Source of the DNA: Clostridia bacterium
GTDB lineage: Bacteria; Bacillota; Clostridia; Oscillospirales; CAG-272
Direction of reading: 5' to 3'
DNA length: 64,000 nt
Assembly (NCBI GenBank): GCA_017537175.1
Contig: JAFYLH010000021.1
Span: 1-64,000, forward strand
Positions within the stretch are counted from its first letter, which is position 1. Each line of letters begins with the position of its first letter. Below the pieces are notes generated by a model. The model worked only from the letters and a program-made list of their open reading frames with translations, was not told the origin of the DNA and searched no databases. This document shows positions 43,219 through 52,052 of the stretch, in pieces. A program made the position numbers and the translations under genes.

Positions 43219-43848
43219 ATGAAGATAATATTCTTAGGAGCACCCGGTGCAGGTAAGGGAACACAGGCTGAGATCGCGGCCGAGACCTTTAACATTCCTG
43301 CAATATCCACAGGTGCAATAATCCGTGAGGCAATCAAGACAGGCACCGAGATGGGCACCAAGGCTAAGGAATTTACCAGCAAGGGTGCACTGGTTCCCGA
43401 TGAGGTTGTTATCGGTATAATCAAAGAGAGACTGGCAAAGGACGACTGTGCAAACGGCTTCATCCTTGACGGTTTCCCCAGAACGGTTCCTCAGGCTGAG
43501 GCGCTTGACGCTATGGGCGTTACTATCGACAAGGTAGTAAACATTGAGGTACCCGACGAAAAGATAGTTACACGTATGAGCGGCAGACGCGCATGTCCTG
43601 CATGCGGCGCTACCTTCCATACAGAGTATAAGCCGTCTAAGTCCGGTGAGACCTGTGACAAGTGCGGTGCCGGTCTTACAATCAGAGAGGACGATAAGCC
43701 CGAGGTTGTACTTGACAGACTCGCAACCTATCACGAGGTTACCGAGCCCTTAAAGGACTACTATGAAAAGACGGGTAAGCTTGTAACAGTCATCGGTCAG
43801 GAGGAAGTTGCAGATACAACTGCTCTTACTCTTGCAGCATTGAAGTAA
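43219..43848 (+). CDS. adk: Adenylate kinase, zinc-lid type
   Basis: 209 residues from ATG 43219 (SD TGGAGG); an upstream in-frame start at 43204 lies on the SD itself. Converts ATP and AMP to two ADP. P-loop FLGAPGAGKGTQA, DGFPRTVPQAEAL, and a LID with CPACG and CDKCG that binds structural zinc, typical of Gram-positive enzymes. Confidence 0.97.
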   Translation: MKIIFLGAPGAGKGTQAEIAAETFNIPAISTGAIIREAIKTGTEMGTKAKEFTSKGALVPDEVVIGIIKERLAKDDCANGFILDGFPRTVPQAEALDAMGVTIDKVVNIEVPDEKIVTRMSGRRACPACGATFHTEYKPSKSGETCDKCGAGLTIREDDKPEVVLDRLATYHEVTEPLKDYYEKTGKLVTVIGQEEVADTTALTLAALK

Positions 43849-43857
43849 ACTTCATTT

Positions 43858-44610
43858 ATGATCCAGTTAAAAAATCCCGAGCAGATAGCTCTTATGAAAC
43901 AGGCAGGACGCATCACAGGCGAAGCATTAGCCCTCGCAGGTGAGGCGGTCAGAGAAGGTATCACCACCAAGCACCTTGATGATATGATCCGTCATCACAT
44001 CGAAAAGTGCGGTGCCAAGCCCTCCTTTTTAGGATACGGGGGATTCCCCGGAAGCGCTTGCATCAGCATAAACGAGCAGGTGATACACGGTATACCCTCT
44101 CCCAATGTTTACCTGCAAGAGGGCGATATCGTAAAGATCGATGTCGGAGCCTATTACCGCGGCTTTCACGGCGACAGTGCAAATACTTTCGCTGTAGGTA
44201 ATATAACTCCCGAGGCAAAAAAGCTGATCGATACTACAAAAGAATCATTCTTCCGCGGTATTGAGCAGTTTGCCCAAGGAAACAGGATAGGCGATATCGG
44301 TCATGCGATAGAGTCATATGTAACTGCAAACGGTTACAATGTCGTTAAAAAATATGTGGGACACGGTGTGGGCCGCGAGTTGCACGAGTCTCCCGAGGTT
44401 CCTAACTACGGCAAGCCGGGCAGAGGTCCGAGAATTGCGGTAGGTATGGCAATAGCGATCGAGCCTATGGTAAACATGGGTACAAGCGATGTTGTCGAGC
44501 TTAGCGACGGCTGGACGGTTTTGAGTGCGGACAGATCACTGTCCTGTCACTATGAGCATACGGTTGCTCTTACCGAAAACGGTGTCGAAATACTTACACT
44601 TGTGGAGTAG
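43858..44610 (+). CDS. map: Methionine aminopeptidase type I
   Basis: 250 residues. Removes the initiator Met from nascent proteins. Metal ligands are visible in KIDVGAYYRGFHGDSA (Asp pair), GHGVGRELHESP (His), IAIEPMVN (Glu) and SCHYEHTVALT (Glu). It starts 9 nt after adk; the upstream TGAAGTAAAC is a poor SD, so translation may rely on coupling to adk. Confidence 0.97.
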   Translation: MIQLKNPEQIALMKQAGRITGEALALAGEAVREGITTKHLDDMIRHHIEKCGAKPSFLGYGGFPGSACISINEQVIHGIPSPNVYLQEGDIVKIDVGAYYRGFHGDSANTFAVGNITPEAKKLIDTTKESFFRGIEQFAQGNRIGDIGHAIESYVTANGYNVVKKYVGHGVGRELHESPEVPNYGKPGRGPRIAVGMAIAIEPMVNMGTSDVVELSDGWTVLSADRSLSCHYEHTVALTENGVEILTLVE

Positions 44611-44615
44611 ACATT

Positions 44616-44879
44616 ATGATCGGTAGAATAGCGGTAAGTACACAGGGCAGAGACAAGGGCAGGGCGTTCATAATAGTTGACACACCCGAAGAAAACTTTG
44701 TAATGCTTTGTGACGGTGAGCTCAGAAGATTAGAAAAACCGAAGAGAAAAAAGCTTAAGCATATAAAGCTTCTTGCAATCGACCCGGTAGAGATACCGGA
44801 GACCAACAAAAAGCTCAATGAGCTTATAAAAAACATTTCTCAATCATATTTAGGAGGAAATTTCCGTGGCAAAGGATGA
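44616..44879 (+). CDS. KOW-domain RNA-binding protein
   Basis: 87 residues. The N-terminal half is a KOW motif as in L14e/L27e-like proteins ([20 protein letters not shown]), the second half a basic and charged tail ([12 protein letters not shown]). It commonly occurs between map and infA in Bacillota, yet its ribosome- or RNA-related role is not defined. It starts 5 nt after map, and its end overlaps infA by 14 nt. Confidence 0.9.
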   Translation: MIGRIAVSTQGRDKGRAFIIVDTPEENFVMLCDGELRRLEKPKRKKLKHIKLLAIDPVEIPETNKKLNELIKNISQSYLGGNFRGKG

Positions 44880-45084
44880 CGTAATTGAGTTCGAGGGAAC
44901 AGTAGTAGAAGCATTGCCCAATGCAAACTTCAAGGTACAGCTCCCCAACGGACACTTTGTAACAGCACACATTTCAGGCAAACTGAGAATGAATTATATA
45001 TGGATACTTCCCGGCGATAAGGTTACAGTTGAGGTTTCTATGTATGACCTCACCAAGGGCCGTATCACCTGGCGTGCCAAATAA
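44866..45084 (+). CDS. infA: Translation initiation factor IF-1
   Basis: 72 residues, GTG start at 44866 with TAGGAGG inside the preceding gene. OB-fold factor that occupies the 30S A site during initiation. [31 protein letters not shown] and [12 protein letters not shown]...KGRITWR are conserved. Confidence 0.98.
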   Translation: MAKDDVIEFEGTVVEALPNANFKVQLPNGHFVTAHISGKLRMNYIWILPGDKVTVEVSMYDLTKGRITWRAK

Positions 45085-45102
45085 GAAAGGATAGGTATTA
45101 AA

Positions 45103-45216
45103 ATGAAGGTTAAACCGTCCGTTAAGAAGATCTGCGAAAAGTGCAAGATCATTAAGAGAAAAGGTAACGTAATGGTTATATGCGAGAACCCCAAGCATAA
45201 GCAGAGACAGGGTTAA
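45103..45216 (+). CDS. rpmJ: Ribosomal protein L36 (bL36), zinc form
   Basis: 37 residues, ATG 45103, stop 45214-45216. [20 protein letters not shown] then [15 protein letters not shown] carry the CCCH zinc ligands of the C+ paralogue. Confidence 0.96.
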   Translation: MKVKPSVKKICEKCKIIKRKGNVMVICENPKHKQRQG

Positions 45217-45263
45217 TCGCAGCATTCGCTGAATGCATTATACTAAAATAAGGAGAAAATCAA

Positions 45264-45632
45264 ATGGCTCGTATAGCAGGCGTAGATATTCCTAATTCTA
45301 AACGTATTGAAATCGCACTGACCTATATATACGGTATCGGCAGAACATCTGCTGTAAAGATCCTTGAGACCACAGGTATCGACCCCGACACCCGTGCAAA
45401 GGACCTTACCGAGGATCAGGTAGCTAAGCTCCGTGACGAGATCGAAAACAACTACATGGTAGAGGGTGACCTTCGCCGTGAGGTTGGTATGAACATCAAG
45501 AGACTTATCGAGGTAAACTGCTACCGCGGTATGCGTCACAGAAAAGGCCTTCCCGTAAGAGGTCAGCGTACCAAGACTAACGCGAGAACCAGAAAGGGTC
45601 CCGCTAAGACTATCGCAAATAAGAAGAAGTAA
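45264..45632 (+). CDS. rpsM: Ribosomal protein S13 (uS13)
   Basis: 122 residues. 30S head protein contacting P-site tRNA and L5. [28 protein letters not shown], and [20 protein letters not shown] are conserved. SD AAGGAG. Confidence 0.98.
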   Translation: MARIAGVDIPNSKRIEIALTYIYGIGRTSAVKILETTGIDPDTRAKDLTEDQVAKLRDEIENNYMVEGDLRREVGMNIKRLIEVNCYRGMRHRKGLPVRGQRTKTNARTRKGPAKTIANKKK

Positions 45633-45646
45633 GGAGTGACAACCTA

Positions 45647-46039
45647 ATGGCTAACGTAAAGAAAGTTACCAGAAAGCGCCGTGAGCGCAAGAATATTGAA
45701 AAGGGCGCTGCACACATCAGAGCAACTTTCAATAACACAATCGTAACCATAACGGATGTGGCCGGAAACGCAGTATCATGGGCATCTGCCGGTGAGCTCG
45801 GTTTCAAGGGTTCCAGAAAGTCCACTCCGTTTGCTGCACAGATGGCAGCAGAGACCGCTGCAAAGGCAGCAGTAGATCACGGCATGAAGACCGTTGAGGT
45901 TTTTGTTAAGGGCCCCGGTTCCGGTCGTGAATCCGCAATCCGCGCACTTCAGACTGCAGGTCTTGACATCACAATGATCAAGGATGTTACACCCATCCCT
46001 CACAACGGATGCAGACCGCCTAAGCGCCGCAGAGTTTAA
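45647..46039 (+). CDS. rpsK: Ribosomal protein S11 (uS11)
   Basis: 130 residues. 30S platform protein near the E site. [34 protein letters not shown], and [15 protein letters not shown] at the end. Confidence 0.98.
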   Translation: MANVKKVTRKRRERKNIEKGAAHIRATFNNTIVTITDVAGNAVSWASAGELGFKGSRKSTPFAAQMAAETAAKAAVDHGMKTVEVFVKGPGSGRESAIRALQTAGLDITMIKDVTPIPHNGCRPPKRRRV

Positions 46040-46060
46040 TTTTAAGGGAGGATCAGAAAT

Positions 46061-46687
46061 ATGGCAAGATATACAGGACCTGCTTGCAGACTTTGCCGCA
46101 GAGAGGGCACAAAGCTCTTCCTCAAAGGCGAAAGATGTCTTTCCGGTAAGTGCTCCTTCGACCGCAGACCTACTGCTCCCGGCCAGCACGGCGCAGCAAG
46201 AAAGAAGGTTGAAGAGTACGGAATGCAGCTTCGTGAGAAGCAGAAGACCAAGAGATACTACGGAGTTCTTGAGAAGCAGTTCAAGAGCTATTATGTAAAG
46301 GCAGATAAGATGGAGGGCATCACAGGTGAAAACCTTCTCAGCCTTCTCGAGAGACGTCTCGACAACGTAGTTTACAGAATGGGTATGGCAGAGAGCAGAA
46401 CCGATGCTCGTCAGCTCGTACTTCACGGACATTTCACACTTAACGGTAAGAAGGTTACCATCCCCTCTATCCAGATCAAGGTAGGCGATGTTATTACTGT
46501 TAAGGAAACCAGCCGCGCATCCGAGAAGATCAAGGGACTTATGGAAGGTCTCGACGGAAGAATATTCCCCAAGTGGCTTGACGTTGACAAGAAGAATGTA
46601 CAGGCTAAGGTAATTGCACTTCCCAAGAGAGAGGACATCGAATTCCCGTTCGAGGAGCAGCTGATCGTGGAGTTGTACTCCAAGTAA
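46061..46687 (+). CDS. rpsD: Ribosomal protein S4 (uS4), zinc-binding type
   Basis: 208 residues. 16S assembly initiator and, in many bacteria, autoregulator of the alpha operon. The N-terminus holds a Cys4 zinc knuckle ([18 protein letters not shown], then SGKC); the S4 RNA-binding domain [20 protein letters not shown] follows near 105. SD GGGAGGA. Confidence 0.98.
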   Translation: MARYTGPACRLCRREGTKLFLKGERCLSGKCSFDRRPTAPGQHGAARKKVEEYGMQLREKQKTKRYYGVLEKQFKSYYVKADKMEGITGENLLSLLERRLDNVVYRMGMAESRTDARQLVLHGHFTLNGKKVTIPSIQIKVGDVITVKETSRASEKIKGLMEGLDGRIFPKWLDVDKKNVQAKVIALPKREDIEFPFEEQLIVELYSK

Positions 46688-46757
46688 TCATGCCTCCGGT
46701 AATAGCGCATAGCTATTATAAACAACTAATTAAATATAGTAAATGGAGGAAAAGTGC

Positions 46758-47705
46758 ATGATAGAAATAGAAAAGCCCAATATTGAGACCATGGAGTTAA
46801 GTGACGACGGTAAGTTTGGTACCTTTACCGTGGAGCCCCTCGAAAGAGGATTCGGCACCACTCTGGGTAACTCCCTTCGCCGTGTGCTTCTGAGCTCTCT
46901 TCCCGGTGTTGCTGTTGTATCTATCAAGATAGACGGCGTACTCCACGAGATCTCCACCGTACCCGGTGTTAAGGAAGATGTCACCGAGATCGTTCTCAAT
47001 GTTAAGGGAATCATTGCAAAGCTGTTCAGTGAAGGACAGAAGACAGTCGTTTTAGATGTTGTAGGCCCCGCAGTTGCAACTGCAGGCGACATCAAGGCAG
47101 ACGGCGAAATCGAAATTCTCAACCCCGACCATGTTATTGCAACAGTCGGTGAGAACACCCGTTTCTATATGGAGTTAACACTTGATCACGGCAGAGGATA
47201 TGTTTCTCAGGAAAAGAACAAGCAGAACAATCCCGCTACGATCGGTGTTATATATACCGATTCGATCTACACCCCCGTGTATAATGTAAGCTACAAGGTA
47301 GAAAATACACGCGTGGGCAATGTTACCGATTTTGATAAGCTCACTCTCAATGTTGAGACCAACGGAACCATTTCCGCAAAGGAAGCTGTATCGCTCGGTG
47401 CCAAGATACTCAACGAGCATCTCAACCTCTTCGTTGATCTCTCTGACGAGGCGAAGAAGGCAGAGATCATGGTCGAAAGACCTGAGACTCAGAAAGAGAA
47501 AGTTCTTGAGATGGTCATTGAGGAGCTTGACATGTCTGTTCGTAGCTTCAACTGCTTGAAGCGTGCAGGCATCAACACAGTTGAGGATCTGACCAACCGT
47601 ACCGAAGAGGATATGATCAAGGTCAGAAACCTCGGTAAGAAATCACTCGAAGAAGTAATCCAGAAGCTTCATTCGCTCGGCTTGGATCTCAAGAAGGACG
47701 AGTAA
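46758..47705 (+). CDS. rpoA: RNA polymerase subunit alpha
   Basis: 315 residues from ATG 46758 (SD TGGAGGA); a start at 46743 would lie on the SD. The N-terminal dimerisation domain ([20 protein letters not shown] near 22) assembles the polymerase. The C-terminal domain (about 245-310, [19 protein letters not shown]) contacts UP elements and activators. The 70-nt gap after rpsD contains a small AATAGC/GCTATT hairpin. Confidence 0.98.
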   Translation: MIEIEKPNIETMELSDDGKFGTFTVEPLERGFGTTLGNSLRRVLLSSLPGVAVVSIKIDGVLHEISTVPGVKEDVTEIVLNVKGIIAKLFSEGQKTVVLDVVGPAVATAGDIKADGEIEILNPDHVIATVGENTRFYMELTLDHGRGYVSQEKNKQNNPATIGVIYTDSIYTPVYNVSYKVENTRVGNVTDFDKLTLNVETNGTISAKEAVSLGAKILNEHLNLFVDLSDEAKKAEIMVERPETQKEKVLEMVIEELDMSVRSFNCLKRAGINTVEDLTNRTEEDMIKVRNLGKKSLEEVIQKLHSLGLDLKKDE

Positions 47706-47754
47706 GCAAACTACATTGATAGACGAACCCAATCTTTAAAGGAGGTAAGTTTAA

Positions 47755-48099
47755 ATGCCTAGCAACAGAAAACTCGGTAGAACAAGCGCACACCGTAAGG
47801 CTATGCTCCGCGGTATGGTAACATACCTGCTTGAGAACGGTCAGATCGAGACCACTCTCACCAGAGCAAAGGAAGTACGCTCCATCACCGAAAAGATGAT
47901 AACACTCGGCAAGACCAACACACTGGCTTCCCGCCGTGCTGCTCTTGCAGTAATAACTAAGGAAGACGTAGTAAAGAAGCTCTTTGACCAGATCGCTCCT
48001 AAGTACGAAGACCGCAACGGTGGATACACCTGTATCTACAAGCTCGGTCCCCGTCGCGGCGACGCTGCAGAGATGGCTATCGTTAAGCTCGTTGACTAA
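47755..48099 (+). CDS. rplQ: Ribosomal protein L17 (bL17)
   Basis: 114 residues, last gene of the supercluster. [20 protein letters not shown] and [13 protein letters not shown], ending [24 protein letters not shown]; a terminator follows 10 nt after the stop. Confidence 0.98.
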   Translation: MPSNRKLGRTSAHRKAMLRGMVTYLLENGQIETTLTRAKEVRSITEKMITLGKTNTLASRRAALAVITKEDVVKKLFDQIAPKYEDRNGGYTCIYKLGPRRGDAAEMAIVKLVD

Positions 48100-48109
48100 T
48101 AGCTAAAAG

Positions 48110-48138
48110 AATGCACCCCGTATGGGGTGCATTTTTTC
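48110..48138 (+). terminator. Terminator of the ribosomal operon
   Basis: A 10-bp stem AATGCACCCC (48110-48119) with its complement (48124-48133), followed by TTTTTCTTTTTC. Strong intrinsic terminator. Confidence 0.95.
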
Positions 48139-48248
48139 TTTTTCTGTAGTAATTTACCCCCCTCAACTGTAATAATATATAGAAAGGCAATCATCATTAA
48201 AATTAATTTTATAGACATAATTATTTTGTCATATTGATGATTTTATAC

Positions 48249-48277
48249 TTGAAATTTGCCATATTCTATGTTATAAT
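48249..48277 (+). promoter_or_regulatory. Promoter of CBM9-like gene 1
   Basis: TTGAAA (48249-48254), 17-nt spacer, TATAAT (48272-48277) with extended -10 TG at 48269-48270. Upstream (48139-48248) is AT-rich sequence with no gene. Confidence 0.8.
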
Positions 48278-48310
48278 ACCCACAGTTATTTTATTAGGAG
48301 GAATTTCGTC

Positions 48311-49486
48311 ATGAAGAAATTCATTGCACTCGCTGCAGCATTACTTATTCTCATATGCTCTATGGCTACCACCGTTATGGCCGGACCTAATGGCATTGTT
48401 GAGAACCCCCCCATCAATGTACCCGGTATGACACCTACAATCGACGGTACTATCAATGAAAACGAGGGTTGGTCTGTTTCTGCTCTTATGAACTATGAGA
48501 CCCTTGGTTTCTACTGGCACGTTAACCCCCTTACTATGGACGGTAATGTAAGATTTGCATGGGATAACGATAATCTTTATTACTGTGCAAAAATCACAGA
48601 CGGTCTTAAGGCTACTCACGAGATCACAGGCGAGACAATTCCCGCAGGCTACAACTCCTTCCTCTACTCCGAGGGTGATGACTGGATCGACGTAAACCCC
48701 GATAATGCCGCTGACAATTACGGTTATGACGGTGATATCTTTGGTATTATCATTGACCCCCTGTCTGTAATGCTTGATGCAGGCTTTACCGGCAACGAGG
48801 ACTATACTCCTTGGTACCTTGTAGGTCTTTTCGAGGGCGATGTTGCCAAGATGTACAGAAACAAGGTCAACGAAGGTGAAATCACCGATGATGTTAAGGT
48901 TGCAGGTCACAAGACAGCTGACGGCTGGCAGCTTGAGGCAGCTATTCCGTGGGATATAATCATCAAGGACATTGAGGATATCTCCTTTGGCGAATGTGTA
49001 ATCGATAAGGCAGAGCTTCTCAAGGACGGCGCGTATGTAAGACTCGGTGCTATGTATCACGACCGTTTCGACGATCCCGAAGCAGGTGAAAGATCCACAT
49101 GGGGCCGTTTTGTAACCTGTCCTACCACTCTTGCTACCGGTATGTCCGGTAACGGTTCCTCCGGTACCAATGTACTTTCCTGCGGTATCAACCTCTATCT
49201 TCAGGCTCCCACAACCGGCGGTGACAACAATACTGATGACACCACCACCGCTGAGGCTGAGACCTCTTATGAGGATGTAACCGACTCCGACGGTAAGGTT
49301 GTAACAGATGCTTCCGGAAACAAGGTTACTCAGAAGGTTACTGTAAAGACCACCACCAAGAAGGCTACCACAGGCACCACCACAGGCGGTAATGCTGCTC
49401 AGACCTTTGATATGGGTATTGCTATCGCTGTAGGCGCACTTGCTGCTTCCGGTATAGGTCTTGTTGCTGCAAAGAAGAGAAAGTAA
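48311..49486 (+). CDS. Secreted CBM9-like protein 1 with AAQTFD C-terminal anchor
   Basis: 391 residues. Signal peptide 1-24 (cleavage after VMA). The body is a CBM9/DOMON-like beta-sandwich: TPTIDGTINENEGWSVSALM, VRFAWDNDNLYYCAKITD, WQLEAAIPWDIIIKD, AMYHDRFDDPEAGE. The family binds sugars or redox cofactors; no catalytic motif is seen. A Thr/Lys-rich linker (KTTTKKATTG) leads to GGNAAQTFDMGIAIAVGALA, a hydrophobic helix and KKRK, the layout of a sortase substrate although the usual LPxTG is replaced by AAQTFD. First of four adjacent paralogues, with its own promoter and terminator. Confidence 0.88.
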   Translation: MKKFIALAAALLILICSMATTVMAGPNGIVENPPINVPGMTPTIDGTINENEGWSVSALMNYETLGFYWHVNPLTMDGNVRFAWDNDNLYYCAKITDGLKATHEITGETIPAGYNSFLYSEGDDWIDVNPDNAADNYGYDGDIFGIIIDPLSVMLDAGFTGNEDYTPWYLVGLFEGDVAKMYRNKVNEGEITDDVKVAGHKTADGWQLEAAIPWDIIIKDIEDISFGECVIDKAELLKDGAYVRLGAMYHDRFDDPEAGERSTWGRFVTCPTTLATGMSGNGSSGTNVLSCGINLYLQAPTTGGDNNTDDTTTAEAETSYEDVTDSDGKVVTDASGNKVTQKVTVKTTTKKATTGTTTGGNAAQTFDMGIAIAVGALAASGIGLVAAKKRK

Positions 49487-49502
49487 TTTAATATATATTA
49501 TG

Positions 49503-49530
49503 AAAAAAAGACACTTCGGTGTCTTTTTTT
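49503..49530 (+). terminator. Terminator with TTCG loop
   Basis: AAAAAAAGACAC (49503-49514), TTCG, GTGTCTTTTTTT (49519-49530). Confidence 0.93.
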
Positions 49531-49551
49531 TTCTTTGGATAAATAAAACTA

Positions 49552-49580
49552 TTGATTTTTTAAAAATCATATGATATAAT
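49552..49580 (+). promoter_or_regulatory. Promoter of CBM9-like gene 2
   Basis: TTGATT (49552-49557), 17-nt spacer, TATAAT (49575-49580) with TG at 49572-49573. Confidence 0.8.
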
Positions 49581-49611
49581 ATCTATATATGAAATTCAGG
49601 AGGAAATTACA

Positions 49612-50766
49612 ATGAAAAAACTTTGCGCAATTCTTGCACTTGCACTTGTGCTTGCAATGACACTTGCCATGACTGTTTCGGCAGGACCTCACGGTATTGT
49701 TGAAAACGCACCCATCACCTTTACCAAGACAACACCTACTGTTGACGGTACTATCAACGGCGACGAGGGTTGGTCGACATCTGCACTTATGAACGCAGAG
49801 ACCCTTGGTTATTATTGGCATCAGAATCCCCTTACCATGGACGGTAATGTTAAGTTTGCATGGGATGAAGAGAACTTCTATTATTGTGCTGACATCGTTG
49901 AAGGTCTCAGTGCCGTAAGAGAAGCAGACGGCTTTGTGTATGAGGAAGGCTCTAACCAGTTTAACTATTCTACAGGTGAGGACTGGATCGATGTTGATAC
50001 CAATGATCCCACATTACATTACGGTTATGACGGTGATGTATTTGGTCTTATGATCGACCCCTTGAACATCTTCATTGAGTACGGCTTTACAGGTAACCAG
50101 GACTACACTCCCTGGTATCTTATCGGTCTCTTTGAGGGTGATGTAGCCAAGATGTACAGACAGAAGGTAAATGCAGGCGATATCACCGATCAGGTTAAGG
50201 TTGAAGGTAAGAAGACCGATAAGGGTTGGTGCTTTGAAGCAGCTATTCCGTGGGATATCATCATCAAGGATGTTGAGGATATCACCTATAGCGAATGCAT
50301 TATAAACAAGGCTGATCTTTTCAAGGATGGTGCTGTAATCAAGACATCCTGTATATATCAGGACAGATTTATCGACGAGGAAGCAGGCGAGGTTGCTACC
50401 TTTGGTCGTTATATAACAGCTCCCACCACTCTTGCTGACGGTAATCCCGGCCATGCAGGCTCCGGTGACAATGCTATGTCCTGCGGTATTACACTTAACG
50501 TTTCTAATCCCGCTTCCTCTAACGATGATAGCGCAACCGGTGATGATACTGAGTTCGTTACCGATGAAAGCGGTAATGCTGTAACAGACGCTTCCGGTAA
50601 CAAGGTTACACAGAAGGCTACCTCCAAGACCACCACCAAGAAGGCTACTACAGGTACTACCACAGGCGGTAATGCTGCTCAGACCTTTGATATGGGCATT
50701 GCTATCGCTGTAGGCGCACTTGCTGTATCCGGTATCGGTCTTGTAGCTTCTAAGAAGAGAAGATAA
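49612..50766 (+). CDS. Secreted CBM9-like protein 2 with AAQTFD C-terminal anchor
   Basis: 384 residues, closely related to protein 1 over its whole length. Signal peptide 1-24 (MTVSA|GPHG). The CBM9-like body shows TPTVDGTINGDEGWSTSALM, VKFAWDEENFYYCADIVE, CFEAAIPWDIIIKDVED, and IYQDRFIDEEAGE. The C-terminus again has TTTKKATTGTTTGGNAAQTFD then a membrane helix and KKRR. SD AGGAGG. Its charge pattern differs from protein 1 around the putative ligand loops (KKTDKGWCFEA), suggesting divergence of binding. Confidence 0.88.
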   Translation: MKKLCAILALALVLAMTLAMTVSAGPHGIVENAPITFTKTTPTVDGTINGDEGWSTSALMNAETLGYYWHQNPLTMDGNVKFAWDEENFYYCADIVEGLSAVREADGFVYEEGSNQFNYSTGEDWIDVDTNDPTLHYGYDGDVFGLMIDPLNIFIEYGFTGNQDYTPWYLIGLFEGDVAKMYRQKVNAGDITDQVKVEGKKTDKGWCFEAAIPWDIIIKDVEDITYSECIINKADLFKDGAVIKTSCIYQDRFIDEEAGEVATFGRYITAPTTLADGNPGHAGSGDNAMSCGITLNVSNPASSNDDSATGDDTEFVTDESGNAVTDASGNKVTQKATSKTTTKKATTGTTTGGNAAQTFDMGIAIAVGALAVSGIGLVASKKRR

Positions 50767-50775
50767 GTAATTGAT

Positions 50776-50820
50776 ATTACATAACAAAAAAGACGCTTCG
50801 GCGTCTTTTTGTTATGTAAT
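50776..50820 (+). terminator. Long terminator hairpin with TTCG loop
   Basis: About 20 bp of pairing (50776-50796 with 50801-50820; core AGACGC-TTCG-GCGTCT), one extra A on the left arm. T run within the right arm. Confidence 0.9.
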
Positions 50821-50837
50821 ATATTTACAATAAACTA

Positions 50838-50866
50838 TTGATTTATAGAATGTACAATGCTACAAT
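50838..50866 (+). promoter_or_regulatory. Promoter of CBM9-like genes 3 and 4
   Basis: TTGATT (50838-50843), 17-nt spacer, TACAAT (50861-50866) with TG at 50858-50859. Confidence 0.8.
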
Positions 50867-50894
50867 GAGTATATAAAATATAAGGAGTAAGACT

Positions 50895-52052
50895 ATGAAA
50901 AAAATTATTACTGTCTTATTGGCAATATTGATGCTTTCGGCATTATCATTTAATGTGCTGGCCGGTCCCGAGGGAGTTGTTGAAAATCCTCCGATCGACC
51001 TTTCCAAAGTAACTCCCACCGTTGACGGAAATATTACCGAAAACGAGGGCTGGTCTGCTGCTGCAGTTATGGATTACGATTCCTTAGGCTTTTTCTGGCA
51101 TGTAAATCCTATTACCTTTAAGGGTAGTGTAAGATTTGCATATGATGATGAATACTTCTATTATGCCGCAGATCTCACCGACGGTCTTGAGGCTACCCAC
51201 GAGATCACAGGCGAACTTATTCCCGCCGGAACAAACGAGTTTATTTATTCTACCGGAACAGACGATATTGACTTAAAGGATGACGGAACAGCCTTTGGTT
51301 ATAACGGCGATGTTTTTGGTATGCTTATAGATCCCATGGGACTTTTTATCGAAAACGGCTTTACAGGTAACGAGGACAACACCCCCTGGTATATGATAGG
51401 TCTCTTTGAGGGAGATGTTGCCAGGATGTACCGCGAAAAGGTAAATGCGGGTGATGTCACCGACCGTGTAAAGCTTGCGGGACACAAGACCTCGCAGGGC
51501 TGGTGTCTTGAGGCAGGCATTCCTTGGGATATGATAATAGAGGATATTGAGGCTGTAAGCTACGGTGAATGTATTATCGACAAGGCAGAGCTTCTTAACA
51601 ACAGATCTCTTATCCGTGCAGGAGCAATGTATCACGACCGCTTCAACGATCCCGAGGCGGGCGAGGTTGCAACCTGGGGCTGCTTTGTAACAGTTCCCAC
51701 AACCCTTGCAGACGGAACCCCCGGTCATTTGGGTACAGGTACAAATGTTATGTCCCTTGGTCTTAACCTCTATCTTGAAAGCAAGAGTGATGATGACACT
51801 ACAACCGACGGCACTACCGAGCCCGACACATCATTTGTTGATGTTACCGATGATAAGGGTAATACCGTAACAGACGATAAGGGCAACAAGGTTACACAGA
51901 AGGTTACCGTAAAGACCACTACCAAAAAGGCTGCCACAGGTACCACTACAGGCGGTAATGCTGCGCAGACCTTTGATATGGGTATTGCAATCGCTGTAGG
52001 CGCACTTGCTGCTTCCGGTATCGGTCTTGCTGTTACTAAGAGGAGAAGATGA
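50895..52052 (+). CDS. Secreted CBM9-like protein 3 with AAQTFD C-terminal anchor
   Basis: 385 residues. Signal peptide 1-23 (NVLA|GPEG). The CBM9-like body includes TPTVDGNITENEGWSAAAVM, VRFAYDDEYFYYAADLTD, WCLEAGIPWDMIIEDIE, and AMYHDRFNDPEAGEVATWG. The same Thr/Lys linker, GGNAAQTFDMG, membrane helix and KRRR end follow. Its stop TGA overlaps the next gene's start, so proteins 3 and 4 are made from one message. Confidence 0.88.
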   Translation: MKKIITVLLAILMLSALSFNVLAGPEGVVENPPIDLSKVTPTVDGNITENEGWSAAAVMDYDSLGFFWHVNPITFKGSVRFAYDDEYFYYAADLTDGLEATHEITGELIPAGTNEFIYSTGTDDIDLKDDGTAFGYNGDVFGMLIDPMGLFIENGFTGNEDNTPWYMIGLFEGDVARMYREKVNAGDVTDRVKLAGHKTSQGWCLEAGIPWDMIIEDIEAVSYGECIIDKAELLNNRSLIRAGAMYHDRFNDPEAGEVATWGCFVTVPTTLADGTPGHLGTGTNVMSLGLNLYLESKSDDDTTTDGTTEPDTSFVDVTDDKGNTVTDDKGNKVTQKVTVKTTTKKAATGTTTGGNAAQTFDMGIAIAVGALAASGIGLAVTKRRR

